A DNA stretch of 64,000 nt from Massospora cicadina (Eukaryota > Entomophthoromycota > Entomophthoromycetes > Entomophthorales > Entomophthoraceae). Shown here piece by piece: positions 22,440 to 32,819 of the stretch (positions within the stretch are counted from its first letter, which is position 1; every line of letters begins with the position of its first letter). Location of the stretch: contig JAKSZP010014456.1 of assembly GCA_022478985.1 (NCBI GenBank), forward strand, positions 334,706 to 398,705, given 5' to 3'. The position numbers were made by a program, and so were the translations under genes. The notes beneath the pieces were generated by a model. It was given only the letters and a program-made list of their open reading frames with translations. It was not told the DNA's origin and searched no databases.

Positions 22440-23705
22440 AGAGCCAAGGTATTTTACACGCATCATGACCCCCCCACAATCAGCCATCCGGGCAATAAGA
22501 AATGCATTGACTTAATCAAGTGGACCTATATTTGGGTGGGTTAACTAAGGAAGTTCTGGCCTAGATTGCCGATTGCATTACTTGTGCTCAGGCTTAGTTG
22601 AATTGCTCTGGTAGAAATGGCTTCTTTACCTCTTATAACAGGCGGAAGGTCAATAGACATCAGTGTCTGTGGATTTTATTGTTGAACTCCCCTGATCTAA
22701 TGGGTTTAAGGCGGTGATGGTGGTGGTGGATCATTTTACTAAGTTTTCTCTTTTTTTATTACCTGCGCTTCCATGATTATGTTGGAGGAAACCGCCCATC
22801 TCTTTGTGCGCCACGTGTTTTCAATTTTTGGCTCCCGCAGGAGATCATCAGAGACCATGGTTTACAGTTCACATCACAGTTCTGGAGTGAACTCTTATCC
22901 ATTTTAAAAGTCTCCCCCTGTCACTACACGGCGTATCATCCCCAGTCTGTTGGCAGACCAGGCGAGTAACCAAGTCCCTGAACAGTATCTGCGTTGCTAT
23001 GCTGCAGCCACACAGGACACATGGGCTAAAAACCTTCCCCTCACTCAATTCGCCTACAACAATGAGACTCATGCTTCCATGAGGTTTTCTCCTTATGAAG
23101 TGACATTAGAATATAATCCTTCCTTTTTGGTTGGTCCCTGCTTGTGCCCTGAGGTCCAAGCTGCCGCAGATCCTGCTGAACATATTAAGTCTACATAATT
23201 ATTAGTGCAGTAACATCTCACAAAAGCTATTGATGACTGCAAGTGGTTCATGGATCATAAGTGAATCCTGGGTCATGGCATAACGGTGGGCTCCTATGTT
23301 ATGCTCAATACGCGTCAGTTGAGAATGCAAGTGCCCTCCCACGAGTTAGCAAGTAAGTGTTTGGGCCCCCATTTGGTTGAGGAAGACTTGGGCTATGTTG
23401 CGTTCTGGTTAAAACTACCAGCCCATTGGAAACAGCACCCGTCTTCCACGTCTCCCAGTTGTCACCTTTTAAGGGTACTGTTCCTGCAGATCATGAGCCA
23501 ATAGTAATTGAAAATGTGGAGGAGGCTGAAGTGGCAAGAATCCTATCATCCTGCAAGTCCCGTCAGTCCATTCAGTATCTCATAGCCTGGAAAGGCTATC
23601 CAGCCTACTAAAACAGTTGGGTTAAAGCCCACAATTGCGCTAACTGCATGGAACTGGTTGAGGCATTTCATGAATACTACCCCAACGCTCCCCGCCCCAC
23701 CCCAA
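22440..23705 (+). pseudogene. Ty3-2 integrase with C-terminal chromodomain
   Basis: Integrase inserts cDNA. The HHCC region is recognisable near 22460-22600 (HPGNKKCIDLIK, CITCAQA). The core has VDFIVELP with the first Asp, VVVDHFTKFSLF, then EIIRDHGLQFTSQFW with the second Asp near 22850, and PQSVGRPGE with the likely Glu near 22940. The linker is QLRMQVPSHELASK and HWKQHPSSTS. The chromodomain (23520-23700) reads VARILSSCKSRQSIQYLIAW, KGYPAY, a stop (23609-23611), then NSW and FHEYYPNAPRP. Chromodomains bind methylated histone tails and steer integration. Broken by several frameshifts. The same chromodomain in Ty3-5 lacks the internal stop. Confidence 0.8.
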
Positions 23706-23792
23706 GAAAAGTTGTGACTGTAATAGTGATTAAGTTACATAAGGCGCACAAAAATGTGGCCTTCATGCAGTTTCCTGGTGGTTCCCTTCCTT

Positions 23793-23811
23793 TGGAAAAA
23801 GGAAAGAGTAA
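23793..23811 (+). promoter_or_regulatory. Polypurine tract of Ty3-2
   Basis: ggaaaaaggaaagagtaa immediately precedes the 3' LTR start at 23812. The same kind of tract (aaaaaggaaaggata on the minus strand) precedes the Ty3-5 3' LTR. It primes plus-strand DNA synthesis. Confidence 0.7.
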
Positions 23812-23990
23812 TGTAAGTCCTGGGGAACGTCCCTTGTGTGTCAATTGGGCTCTCTTTCCATTTCCAAGTAAAAAGGTTCTAAAAAGGGTGGATGTACCCC
23901 TTGTTACCCAGGGTGACCTCGCTCTCATGGTAGATGAGCGCTGGGTAACAGCTCTCCTTTTTGTATCCCTCACCCAGTGCCCTCACTCAC
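23812..23990 (+). repeat. Ty3-2 3' LTR, first piece
   Basis: Matches the start of the 5' LTR (18907 onward). It is interrupted at ctcac (23986-23990), which is repeated at 29774-29778 on the far side of Ty3-3. Confidence 0.85.
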
Positions 23991-24865
23991 TGATGAACAT
24001 TAACCTTCTCGACTTAGGAGAAAGAATGTTGGAGGTATGAGTGCTCCCAAATCTGCTACCATGATTGGCCCATCTCCTGCCCAATCTTCAAATAATATTG
24101 TGGTTATCAATGATATGAGTACCAATGGCAAAAAGACCTTGGTGAATTCTTGGTGGAATCCTAACTATTGGAAAGATAATGATTATAACCAAAATCGGCA
24201 TGATAAGGTAAGAACTGATAATAGGAATTCTCTGACTTCTCAGCCAAATTTGAGGTGTTTGTTACCACATGAATCTGACCACCTCTGAGGTGCAAAGATT
24301 TTACTTGATGATGATAGGGTAAAAATTAACCAATCATTACCACATGAGTCTGACCACCGCCAAGGTGAGAAGATTTTACTTGACAATGATAGGGTAAAAA
24401 TTAACAAATCATTACCACACGAATCTGACCGCCTCCAAGGTGCAAAGATTTTACTCGAAAATAATAGGGTGCAAATTAACCAATCATTACCACTTGAGTC
24501 TGACCACTGCTGAGGTGAGAAGATTTTACCTGCTGGTGATTGGATACAATTCATCAAATTTTTACCACATGGGTCGGTTTTGCCTCAAAAAAATTTTATC
24601 TTTGATCTGATAGGGTGAAAACCTATATTCTCTAATTTGGATGACTCAGCTTTATATACTTTAGCTTTGAAAACCCATGGTCTCAAAATTCGAACTAGAT
24701 TAAATATGAAATACTAGTATTGAGAAAAGGACCTTTCTTAGTTTTGCCCTGCTTAAACAATAAAAAACATAAAAACTATAACAAAGCGTCATTCATTACT
24801 TTTATTTATAAAGTAAATTTCTCACTTCAACAAAGAATTTGTGGCATCCATCGGTGGATCCCACA
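23991..24865 (+). repeat. Ty3-3 5' LTR (four 75-bp repeats plus a partial)
   Basis: Starts TGATGAACATT and ends GGTGGATCCCACA. Tandem 75-bp units start at 24262, 24337, 24412 and 24487, with a partial unit from 24562 to about 24610. Each unit opens ttaccacat and contains agattttac. The 3' LTR has only three full units, which accounts for the 74-bp difference between the LTRs. Confidence 0.9.
24037..24288 (+). CDS. LTR-internal open frame, also the in-frame C-terminal extension of Pol
   Basis: An ATG 46 bp into the LTR opens a frame reading MSAPKSATMIGPSPAQSSNN, then an Asn/Lys/Trp-rich stretch, up to a TGA at 24286-24288 in the first 75-bp unit. Past that stop the units stay in frame (75 = 3 x 25) as SLPHESDHxxGxKILLDNDR repeats. 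In the 3' LTR the same frame (from 29019) is continuous with pol. The stops sit where other units read CGA, consistent with C-to-T change. It could be a Pol tail or chance openness; no known domain is recognised. Confidence 0.4.
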   Translation: MSAPKSATMIGPSPAQSSNNIVVINDMSTNGKKTLVNSWWNPNYWKDNDYNQNRHDKVRTDNRNSLTSQPNLRCLLPHESDHL

Positions 24866-24868
24866 AAC

Positions 24869-24887
24869 TGGTGCTCACTACAGGGGG
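24869..24887 (+). promoter_or_regulatory. Primer-binding site of Ty3-3
   Basis: TGGTGCTCACTACAGGGGG lies three bases after the 5' LTR and is identical to the site in element T (38634-38652). It would pair with a tRNA ending CCCCUGUAGUGAGCACCA. The CCCCUGU part fits a T-stem 3' strand, and AGUGAGC-A-CCA an acceptor end. Confidence 0.75.
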
Positions 24888-25249
24888 CTACCCTGAATAC
24901 TTTGATAAGTATTAAAAAGCAATGGAGGCTGTAAACATGAGCAGCTCTCCTGAATCACAATTAGTTGCTCTTGAGAAGCAACTAGCCAGCTTTTTTCCCA
25001 TCTCAAAAAGCTAGAGCAACATAAAGTGGAGATCCCTACTGTGGTTTCTCTTTCAACTCAGCCAACAAGTGCGCGCCCCAAGGGTATATCCTCCAGAACT
25101 ACTGGGGTTGTGAAAATGCCAGTTAAAGCAAAGCTAAATACCTAACCCCTTGTGGCTGTCTCCCCTACTTCAATTGTAGCCTTGCCCATGGTTAAGAATA
25201 CTGCTGAGGCTGACTCTGAGGGGGTTATGATGATGTTGGGTACTACTTA

Positions 25250-26109
25250 TTGGGAGCTCCCGCGGAAGTGGAGGTCCCTGATCGCCTAAATGCCGAAGGA
25301 GTAGATGAAAACACCATACCTGAGGATACTTACCTCCGCCAAGTTATAGGTTGTATGGAAGCTATTGACACAGCCAGCCATGCTGATCAGCTCCTATTGA
25401 GTCTAATTCACCCTTTACAGCGAAGGCATACCATGCAGTCTATTCTGGAGACTCACCCTGAGACCGCATGTAAATTAACCTCCACTTTTCATCTCAAGGA
25501 GGTCTTAGCGCTGTCAGCCAACTTTGGAAGCACACTTACCAAGGTTGAAGTAGTTGTTCACAAAGTCCAGGTGATGGCTATCCTGGATACAGGTTCTCCA
25601 GTGAATATAATTTCATCTCAGCTGATGAAAAAGATTAAATTGATGCCTGACTTGGATTATATCAAGGAATTTGGAACTGCGGGCCCAAACAACACCCACG
25701 CTCTTGGCGCTTACTCCTCTCTTCCCATACGCGTTAGGAAGATTATCCTATTGGCCCCCGCTGTGGCCTTAGATAATACTCCTATAATATGCTCATAGGT
25801 ACTCAGTTTATGATCGAATATGAAGGCATCATCAACATGAAGCAAGGGTTCTTATCTTTAATGAACTATGAAGTTCCATTAATTTTATCCAACAAAGAAC
25901 CCATCAAGAATGACTACACCTGCTTGGTTGAATACCCCTCTTCCACTTTGTCTTTACATTATGTTACTTCTGGGCGCAACGCTAAGAAATTTCCCAATTC
26001 AGTGGAGGCTAGCGATGGTATTCCATTCTATGTGGCAGATGAGGTGGTGATTAAGCCGTATGAACAACAAGTGGTTGACACAAAAATCACACTCCAAATC
26101 CCACGATAA
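25250..26109 (+). pseudogene. Ty3-3 protease and pol linker
   Basis: Frame 25250-25798 (182 codons) has an N-terminal part without known motif and the protease block KVQVMAILDTGSPVNIIS, with DTG at residues 113-115. After a frameshift the frame 25789-26109 continues with the protease tail (MLIGTQFMIEYEG) and the linker to RT. Ty3-4 has the matching VPVLAIFDNGYPVNVI near 35800. No capsid or CCHC precedes it. Confidence 0.75.
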
Positions 26110-26479
26110 TGCTTATTACACCTCTTAAGCATTGATGGACTTAGCCCTTTTGATCCTTGGGTATTGCCTGTCATTTTTAACCCAGCTTATCAGAGGTCTA
26201 TTACTCTACTGTTGTGAAACCTCACCAAAAAGGACATAATTGTAAGAAAGCACCAGGAGGTGGGCCGAGGGTTTTTACTCCCTGTGGAGGAGGTTGAACA
26301 AATCCACTCTATTGGCTTGATGGCAGATTTAGGTCTTCCCAAAGATAACCTGGTATGTACCTTACCAACCACCATATTTCGGATGAGCTGACCTCAGATG
26401 AGTTGTATATTCTCGAAGTCAGACAATGATTATGGCCACATGAAGGGCTGGTGTCACTCCATCAATGTGGGTGATGCCA

Positions 26480-27004
26480 TCCCATTAGGTCAAAACCTTA
26501 TCGCAAGTCAAAGGTGGAGGAGTAACAAATGAGGACGGAACTCATGCAGTTATTAGACGCGGGGCTATTAGTTCCTTTGCAAAGCCCTTGGTCCTCCCCC
26601 TTCTGCTAATTAAAAAAAATGGAGGTCAATGGGTAGTCATGGACTATCGCAGGTTAAACAATCTTACAAAAAAGGATAGCTATCCTATCCCACGTATTGA
26701 CAATGCCCTGGCCCAGCTTTCAGGCTCAAATTTTTTCTCTGCCATGGACTTGGCCAGTGGTTATTGGCAAATGTATCTTTCTCCCCAAGACCAGGAGAAA
26801 TGCGCGTTGATATGCAGTGAAGGTCTTTTCCAACCCACGCGATTACCTCAAGGGTTGTGCAACGCACCTGCTACTTTCCAGCGTGCAATGGATCACATTT
26901 TGCAGGATCTCAAGTTGCCCTGCGTTATCATCTACCTTGACAACATTACCATATTCTTGAAGACCTTTAATGAACACCTTGATCATTTAAAAGAGGTATT
27001 CTAA
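26480..27004 (+). pseudogene. Ty3-3 reverse transcriptase
   Basis: LLDAGLLVPLQSPW, then LIKKNGGQWVVMDYRRLNNL, KKDSYPIPRIDNALAQLSG, FFSAMDLASGYWQMYLSPQD with the first catalytic Asp, LPQGLCNAPATFQRAMDHIL, and YLDN at 26933-26944. In the YxDD box the second Asp is Asn (gac aac), again explained by G-to-A at a CpG. A stop at 27002-27004 ends the frame just after HLDHLKEVF. The thumb continues as KCSFFQKKLNFLGHTISQEG in the next frame. Confidence 0.8.
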
Positions 27005-27009
27005 CGCTT

Positions 27010-27909
27010 ACGACGCTCAACTATCAAATTAAAGCCTTCAAAGTGTTCGTTCTTCCAAAAGAAATTAAACTTCCTTGGACATACCATTTCTCAAGAGGGA
27101 ATCCAACCCATACAAGATAAGGTTGAAGCAATTGCCAGAATGCCACCCCCCAAAAACCTATGGGACATACAGGTATTTTTAGGGATGATGGGGTATTACC
27201 ATCAGTTCATCACTAAGTTTGCTCAACTCAGCGAACCCCTTGTTCACTTACTAAAAAAGAATATCCCTTTTCAATGGGGCACTGAACAGAAGGCCGCCTA
27301 TGAAACAATGAAGTTGCTGCTGCAAGAAAGGCCTATCCTAAGGATTCCTAATTATGGAAAACTGTTTATTTTATTTACAGACGCCTCAGACTACGCCGTC
27401 GGGTCCATCCTAGCCCAACTGGATGAAAAAGGGGTAGAACATCCTGTCTCATATTTTAGTAAAATGCTATCAAGGCTGAACGCAACTATAGTGTTACTGA
27501 GAAGGAGTGTCTCGCTGTTCTACTCGCAGTGAAGCATTAACGCCCTTTCTTGTATGGGACCTCTTTCACTGTGATCACGGACCACGCATCTTTAAAATGG
27601 TTGCAAAACATGAAGGACCCTATGGGGCGCTTATCTCGCTGGGATCTAAAGCTTCAGCATTATGATATGAAGATTGAACACCACGCTGGAACCTGCCACA
27701 TGAATGTTGATGGGTTAACTCAGCTGCCCATCCTCCACCTAGATAACAGCGAAGTGAAGTGGCTGTATGATCTTTTAATGACCCTGAATGACTGGGAGGA
27801 TGAGGATGAGCCTGTACAGAGGATGTTGGCCTGGCACTCCCATAACACAAAAGTAGATAGCGGGAAGTTGTACAAGCAAGTGGGGGCGAAGTGGTTGCCT
27901 TACCTATGA
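27010..27909 (+). pseudogene. Ty3-3 RT thumb/connection and RNase H
   Basis: Frame 27140-27532: NLWDIQVFLGMMGYYHQFIT, PFQWGTEQKAAYETMK and FTDASDYAVGSILAQ (Asp). A +1 shift keeps VTEKECLAVLLAVKH (Glu). Frame 27550-27909: YGTSFTVITDHASLKWLQNM (Asp) and AGTCHMNVDGLTQLP (Asp). All four catalytic residues survive across the shift. This wording is very common in Ty3 elements of early-diverging fungi, which supports the host guess. Confidence 0.8.
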
Positions 27910-28972
27910 CCCTCAGAATGTGTACCTATCATCCTGGAAGCTCATTCAACTTTAGGCCATGGAGGAGTAAAGAAAACCTATGAGTGGATAAAGGATCAAT
28001 ATTTTTGGGAGGGACTCATGGATGCCATCGTTGAAGTCTTGGATGCTTGCCTTACATGTGAGAAGCAGTCTTGATTCAAGACTAGATACCAATACAGCCA
28101 ACTACCCCGCAACAACCGTTTCATACCATAAGCTTGGATGTAGTAGGGCCGCTTCCTCAAACCACAGGTGGAAACAGATATATTTTGATAGGCATTGACT
28201 ACTTCACGAAGTGGGTTGAAGCTGTGGCGTTGACGGCCCAAACTGCTAAGGCTACTGCCACCTTTCTTCACCAAAATATTTTCACTGACATGGGTGCCCT
28301 CATTTGCTACTCTGTGATAACGGGAAAAAATTTTACATCCAGAGTAGTTAAAATTTTGGCTGCTTCCATGGGATCCCAGCAACTATTCTCAGCTCCATAT
28401 AACCCATCAACCAATGGTACCGTGGAGTGAGCAAATGGTACTTTGGTTTCTATCTTACGGAAAATGGCTTCATCTGATCCCCTTCAATGGGATCATTATC
28501 TCCCTAACGCTCTTATGGCCTACCAAATTAGCTATCATCAGATTTTGAAATGTCCCCTTTCCAAGTTTTTTATGGCAGGGAACTGGGCATACTTGCTCTC
28601 CTAGCTAAGGACGTCTTCTCTAGAGGAGAGGAGCCTGAAAAAGCCATGCAAGGTTAGCTAACCACATCATTCAGCTTCAATCAGAGGCTATGATCAACCT
28701 AGCAAAAAAGTTACTAAAGAAGGCCAAGCTGCCAATGAGCTCCAAGCTCCTTTACCTTCCTTCCAAGTGTCAGATATGGTTTTATATTACCACAATCACA
28801 TAACTCCCCATAGTGGCAAACTTGGATCAATCTGGGAGGGGCCATTTACCATCATGTATAAGAGAGGAAATGAGTATTCTATCAAAGCTTTGGTTACAGG
28901 AATTATCATAAACCGAGTACATGGCCACTTCCTACGACCCTACACCCCTCCCAACATTCTTGAGGGGGGCAA
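27910..28972 (+). pseudogene. Ty3-3 integrase
   Basis: HHCC finger: HSTLGHGGVKKTYEWIKDQ and LDACLTCEKQS. Catalytic core: LDVVGPLPQTTGGNRYILIG (Asp), FTKWVEAVALTAQTAK, then in a shifted frame LCDNGKNFTSR (Asp), and STNGTVE followed by a stop (Glu). The C-terminus is SIWEGPFTIMYKRGNEYSIK and VHGHFLRPYTPPNILEGG. The last frame (28767-29270) does not stop before the LTR but continues into it for about 100 codons. Confidence 0.8.
28961..28972 (+). promoter_or_regulatory. Polypurine tract of Ty3-3
   Basis: tgaggggggcaa directly precedes the 3' LTR start TGTCAGACATT at 28973. It is translated in the pol frame (LEGGN). Confidence 0.75.
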
Positions 28973-29773
28973 TGTCAGACATTCACCTTCTCGACTTAGG
29001 AGAAAGAATGTTGGAGGTATGAGTGCTCCTGAATCTGCTACCATGATTGACCCATCTCCTGCCCAATCTTCAAATAATATTGTGCTTATCAACGTTATGA
29101 GAAACAATGGTGAAAAGACCTTGGTGGATTCTCAGTGGAATCCTGACTATCAGAAAAATAAGGATTATAACCAAAATTGGTATAAAAAGGTAAGAACTGA
29201 TAATAGAAATTCTCCAACTTCTTGGCCAAATTTGAGGTGTTTGTTACCACACAAATCTGACCACCTATGAGGTTCAAAGATTTTACTTGATGATGATAGG
29301 GTAAAAATTAACCAATCATTACCACATGAATCTGACCACCTCCGAAGTGTGAAGATTTTACTTGACAATGATAGGGTGCAAGTTAAACCAATCATTACCA
29401 CATGAGTCTGACCACCACCGAGGTGAGAAGATTTTACTCGCTGGTGATTGGATACAATTCATCAAATCATTACCACATGGGTCAATTTTGTCTCAAAAAA
29501 TTTTATCTTCAATCTAATAGGCTGAAAACCTATATTCCCTAATTTGGATGACTCAGCTTTATATACTTTAGTTTTGAAAACCCATGGTCTCGAAATTCAA
29601 GCTAGTTTAAATATGAAATACTAGTATTGAGAAAAGGACCTTTCTTAGTTTTGCCCTGCTTAAACAATAAGTAACATAAAAAACTTTAACAAAGCGTCAT
29701 TCATTACTTTTACTTATAAAGTAAATTTCTCACTTTAACAAAGAATTTGTGGCATCCGTTGGTAGATCATGCA
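28973..29773 (+). repeat. Ty3-3 3' LTR (three 75-bp repeats plus a partial)
   Basis: Starts TGTCAG and ends GGTAGATCATGCA. 75-bp units start at 29244, 29319 (76 bp) and 29395, with a partial unit from 29470. It has one unit fewer than the 5' LTR. Confidence 0.9.
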
Positions 29774-30753
29774 CTCACCTTAGCTGAACTTGTCCACTGG
29801 ATCAGGGAAATCTGTGCTTAGATTGCCAAAGTGAAGTTTATTGGTCCAAAAATTATAGGAAACAAGCCAGATGATCATAATCCACATAGCCATAAAGGGA
29901 TGAATATTGATTCATCAGCTGGGATCGCTGAAAGTTTTGATTCAGCCAACAGTGCAATCATCAAAATTAACTTCCTCTCAAAATTGTTGGGATGATCCCT
30001 GCCATGCAGGTAGTAGCATTGGATGCCTTCAATGATAGTTTGAAGCTCCCTTCTGGAAAATCAGGAGTTGTGGCTGATGCAACGCTTTTGACTGAACAAA
30101 CAGCCCAGAGACCAAGCATGGGCGGGTTGGGCATCCCAACCTGTTCCCAACCAATTAGGATTGCTACTACGTAGGGTGGCCCTGTGGGATTTCCGATGCT
30201 TATTGAGCCAGATGCCATTGTGCTAACAGTCAGAAATGCAGTTGAGCCTCAGTTTGGGCGTTCAAGGTTGAACTGACAGCAACTCGGCCTGCTGCCAAAT
30301 CCTTTGATGTCAGTTCCTATTGAGCTTATCTGCCCCCATCCCTGAATAATTTGACGGTTAGGTCAAACTTGAGGGACCCAATCCCTTCTTGTTTCTGCAT
30401 CAATTGACCACTATTTAATCAGTTGCATCGCACTGAGAAAATTGTTGGTCAATTTTCTTCTTTTATTTTCCATTAAAAAATCCTCTCCCCAAATTTAGTT
30501 TTTTATATGTTGAAAAATAAACCGCCCTTTCTGCTGGCACTTTCACAACCCTCAGGGTTGATGGCCATATTTGTCTGGTATTTCATTATGTGTCTGTATG
30601 AGATTCTGTCTCATCGGCTTATATTGGCAAAAGTCCTCTCTAATCTCATATCCGTCATACCAGCACAGTCCTTGGCATTCTGGTTTGCCGTAAGGGTGCT
30701 CCAGCACCTAGGATGGCAGCCTGGTCTAATTCTAGCATGCTGTTTGCCTGACA
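29774..30753 (+). repeat. Ty3-2 3' LTR, second piece
   Basis: Resumes the Ty3-2 LTR after Ty3-3 (from ctcac) and follows 19070-20063 to the shared terminus GTTTGCCTGACA. After 30753 similarity to the 5' end region stops abruptly, which fixes the element boundary. Confidence 0.85.
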
Positions 30754-30869
30754 TCAATCTTTTTCAATGTTCTTGGCTCCAGAGATTTAGGATGTTGACT
30801 TCTGATAGTGTTCATAACCTACAATATTTTTCATTTAACCAAGGTAAGCTACCCAGAAGGACTTATTGA

Positions 30870-32650
30870 ACTAAAAGCTAAAACTAAAATAACGTAACTA
30901 ATTGATTCAAACAAAACTCCCAAAATGGATGGATTGAGTGAACCACACCTAACAAAACAAGCAACCAGGAGGGCAGTGGAGACCGCTTATCCCTCCATGG
31001 CAGAAGGGGAGGGGGAATTGGGGGCTCATCTTCAGCAACAGCTATCTTTCCCAGAGTAGGGTGCATGTCAATGCAGATAGCAAGGGCGTTGGGGCATGGG
31101 CGGTATGTGGTTCAATATCTTTGATAACTGGTAGTTCTGAGTAATTGCCAACCTTAAAAATGGCAATGATATATTCAGCTAAAGCTTTTTCAGCTTTAAT
31201 GTAGGCGTCTGGTAGTTTATCAAACGTGGAAATATCAGTTTAGTTATTCTTAGATTTTGGATTCTGTGCTACAGCTACCATATTCTGGATAGCATTGGTG
31301 ACATTTTTGTGTAGTTGATTCAAATCAATCTTACTTTTTGGAAAAAGATTTTTGAGGATAATCGGAGGTGGAATTCCTCCTGCAAGTGCTGTCACTGAAT
31401 TGGCGGCAGCTTTGTGGAGGGGATGGCAATCTTGTGTGGCGGCTGCTTCTACTGCAAGCTGATGGTCGCTGTAGAATGTTTCAGTATTTAGCTGTGAGGC
31501 ATATAAACGAGGGGGCATTCTGAATCCCATTTTGTATTACAGAACCAGCCAACTTGTAGCAATGATTCTTCAATGATATTACCTGATTCGTCAATTACAT
31601 CCAAAAGCTCCCATGGGTTATGGTTGAATTGAATTGGGGAATCGGCGTATGGTTGAGGATCATGTGATTTATTGGATGTTTCATGGGATTGGACTGGGTT
31701 CCAATCTTGCACTTGATTGGAAGAATCATGTGTGGCACTAGGCAAGGTAAAGGCTGATTAGTGGCTGCATGTGTAGCTGCAGCAACAGGCTTTGGGGAGG
31801 GCGAGGTAGGATTGTACCCCATGCCAGAATTAATGTGGGGTGGGTGGCAGATTGGTGGCCATTGGATGAACTATCTGCATCTTCAGAAGCAGCTATATAT
31901 GGGCATTTGCATTTGAGCCGTCTAATCTGAAACAGGATGGACATATTGTCCATCCGCCCTTGACGTGGGCCTAGAACGGATGGTTGGGGGCAGAGGTGAT
32001 AGCGGCATGAGGGGGAATTGATGTGGCAATTTTGTTCATTTCAGGGCTGATTGTGGCATATGCCTTAGGCCCAGAGAGGTGTGTGGCCCCATTTGGGACC
32101 ACAAATTGTAAGATGGGGTTGGAGCCATAGGCTGCCAAATCTTCCATCAACTCCTAGTGGAGCACCTTAGGATAAAGGTGGGTAGGCAAACCAGCGAACT
32201 GAACCACTAAGATGGTGTCTGCTGGGAGCTAAGTCTGAGTTGTTGGGAGAGGTGTATCCTGGAACACCAGGGGCACAGTTGCTGCAGTGGCGGCGCCAGC
32301 TTCACAGGTGAAGCCGAGATTGAAATACCCCATATAGGGGCGGAAGTCAATGAAGCAGGTGGGTCGCATCACTGCCTGAGCTATTTCACTAATGGCTTGG
32401 TCATTGTAGGGGAAAAGTTTCCCATATTTGAACCTAAGGCAGAAATGCATGTTGCTCTGGGGGAGCACCAGGGGGCAGCGGGGCACCACTTGGGCTTGAG
32501 CAAAGTGGGAATCAAGATCCTTGAGAGAGGAACGAATCATCCCAGGGGTTTGGTATAACTGGGTGAGCCAGTCAAAGTGCGTTTTCATTTTAGACAGAAA
32601 AGGTGGGGGAGAATTCCACCGCTGCCCCACACTGGGGCAGCTGGTGAGGA
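30870..32650 (-). mobile_element. RP-B: ORF1-like retroposon, minus strand
   Basis: On the minus strand the coding order matches RP-A: FIDFRPYMGYF (about 32340), a segment ILVVQFAGLPTHLYPKVLH followed by ILQFVVPNGATHLSGPKAYA (32215-32050), a possible broken zinc knuckle ICPSCFRLDG (about 31930), NPWELLDVIDESGN (about 31600), LAVEAAATQDCHPLHKAAAN (about 31450) and PHTAHAPTPLLSAL (about 31100). No endonuclease or RT follows before Ty3-2 ends at 30753. No tail or target duplication was identified, so both ends are approximate. Frames carrying it: 32630-32229, 31953-31738, 31745-31488 and 31530-31240. Confidence 0.55.
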
Positions 32651-32819
32651 ATCCAATGACATCAGAGCAAAAGTACGGTGGGTGATTAAAAATTTACTTT
32701 TATTAATCATATAATTTGCTCAGAAAGTTATGTTGAGTGGAAAAAGAGTTGAATAACCAACAATACTTGTATCTACTTATCCCCTTCATCTTTGTCATCA
32801 TATTTGTTCTCAATGCAAG
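32651..32819. other. Short spacer between RP-B and Ty3-4
   Basis: AT-rich, with no feature recognised. Confidence 0.4.

Larger units (their letters stand above)
23991..29773 (+). mobile_element. Ty3-3: Ty3/gypsy element nested in the Ty3-2 3' LTR
   Basis: Bounded by LTRs of 875 bp (23991-24865) and 801 bp (28973-29773) and by the exact pentamer ctcac on both sides (23986-23990 and 29774-29778). The host LTR resumes without loss. Internal region 24866-28972: primer-binding site, short leader, protease, RT, RNase H, integrase, polypurine tract. There is only ~360 bp before the protease-containing frame and no zinc knuckle, so most of gag is gone. The pol frame runs through the polypurine tract into the 3' LTR. 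No chromodomain; the integrase ends in a GPF-type dock. The copy carries frameshifts and stops but is much better preserved than Ty3-1 or Ty3-4. Confidence 0.9.
18907..30753 (+). mobile_element. Ty3-2: chromodomain Ty3/gypsy element, 3' LTR split by Ty3-3
   Basis: 5' LTR 18907-20063; internal region 20064-23811; 3' LTR in two pieces, 23812-23990 and 29774-30753. The pieces sum to about the 5' LTR length (1154 against 1157 bp). LTRs start TGTAAGTCCT and end GTTTGCCTGACA. Flanking pentamers tcaag (18902-18906) and tcaat (30754-30758) match at 4 of 5. Internal order: protease, RT, RNase H, integrase, chromodomain, polypurine tract. The protease begins only ~340 bp after the LTR, so gag is missing. 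Chromodomain elements target histone-marked chromatin. Ty3-5 is a sister family with related LTR starts and the same chromodomain type. Confidence 0.85.

Noticed and set aside
24240..24557. 105-codon minus frame with 25-residue repeats in the Ty3-3 LTR
   Set aside because: It is the antisense of 75-bp tandem repeats. Openness follows from a unit length divisible by three; the plus frame continuous with pol is the better candidate.
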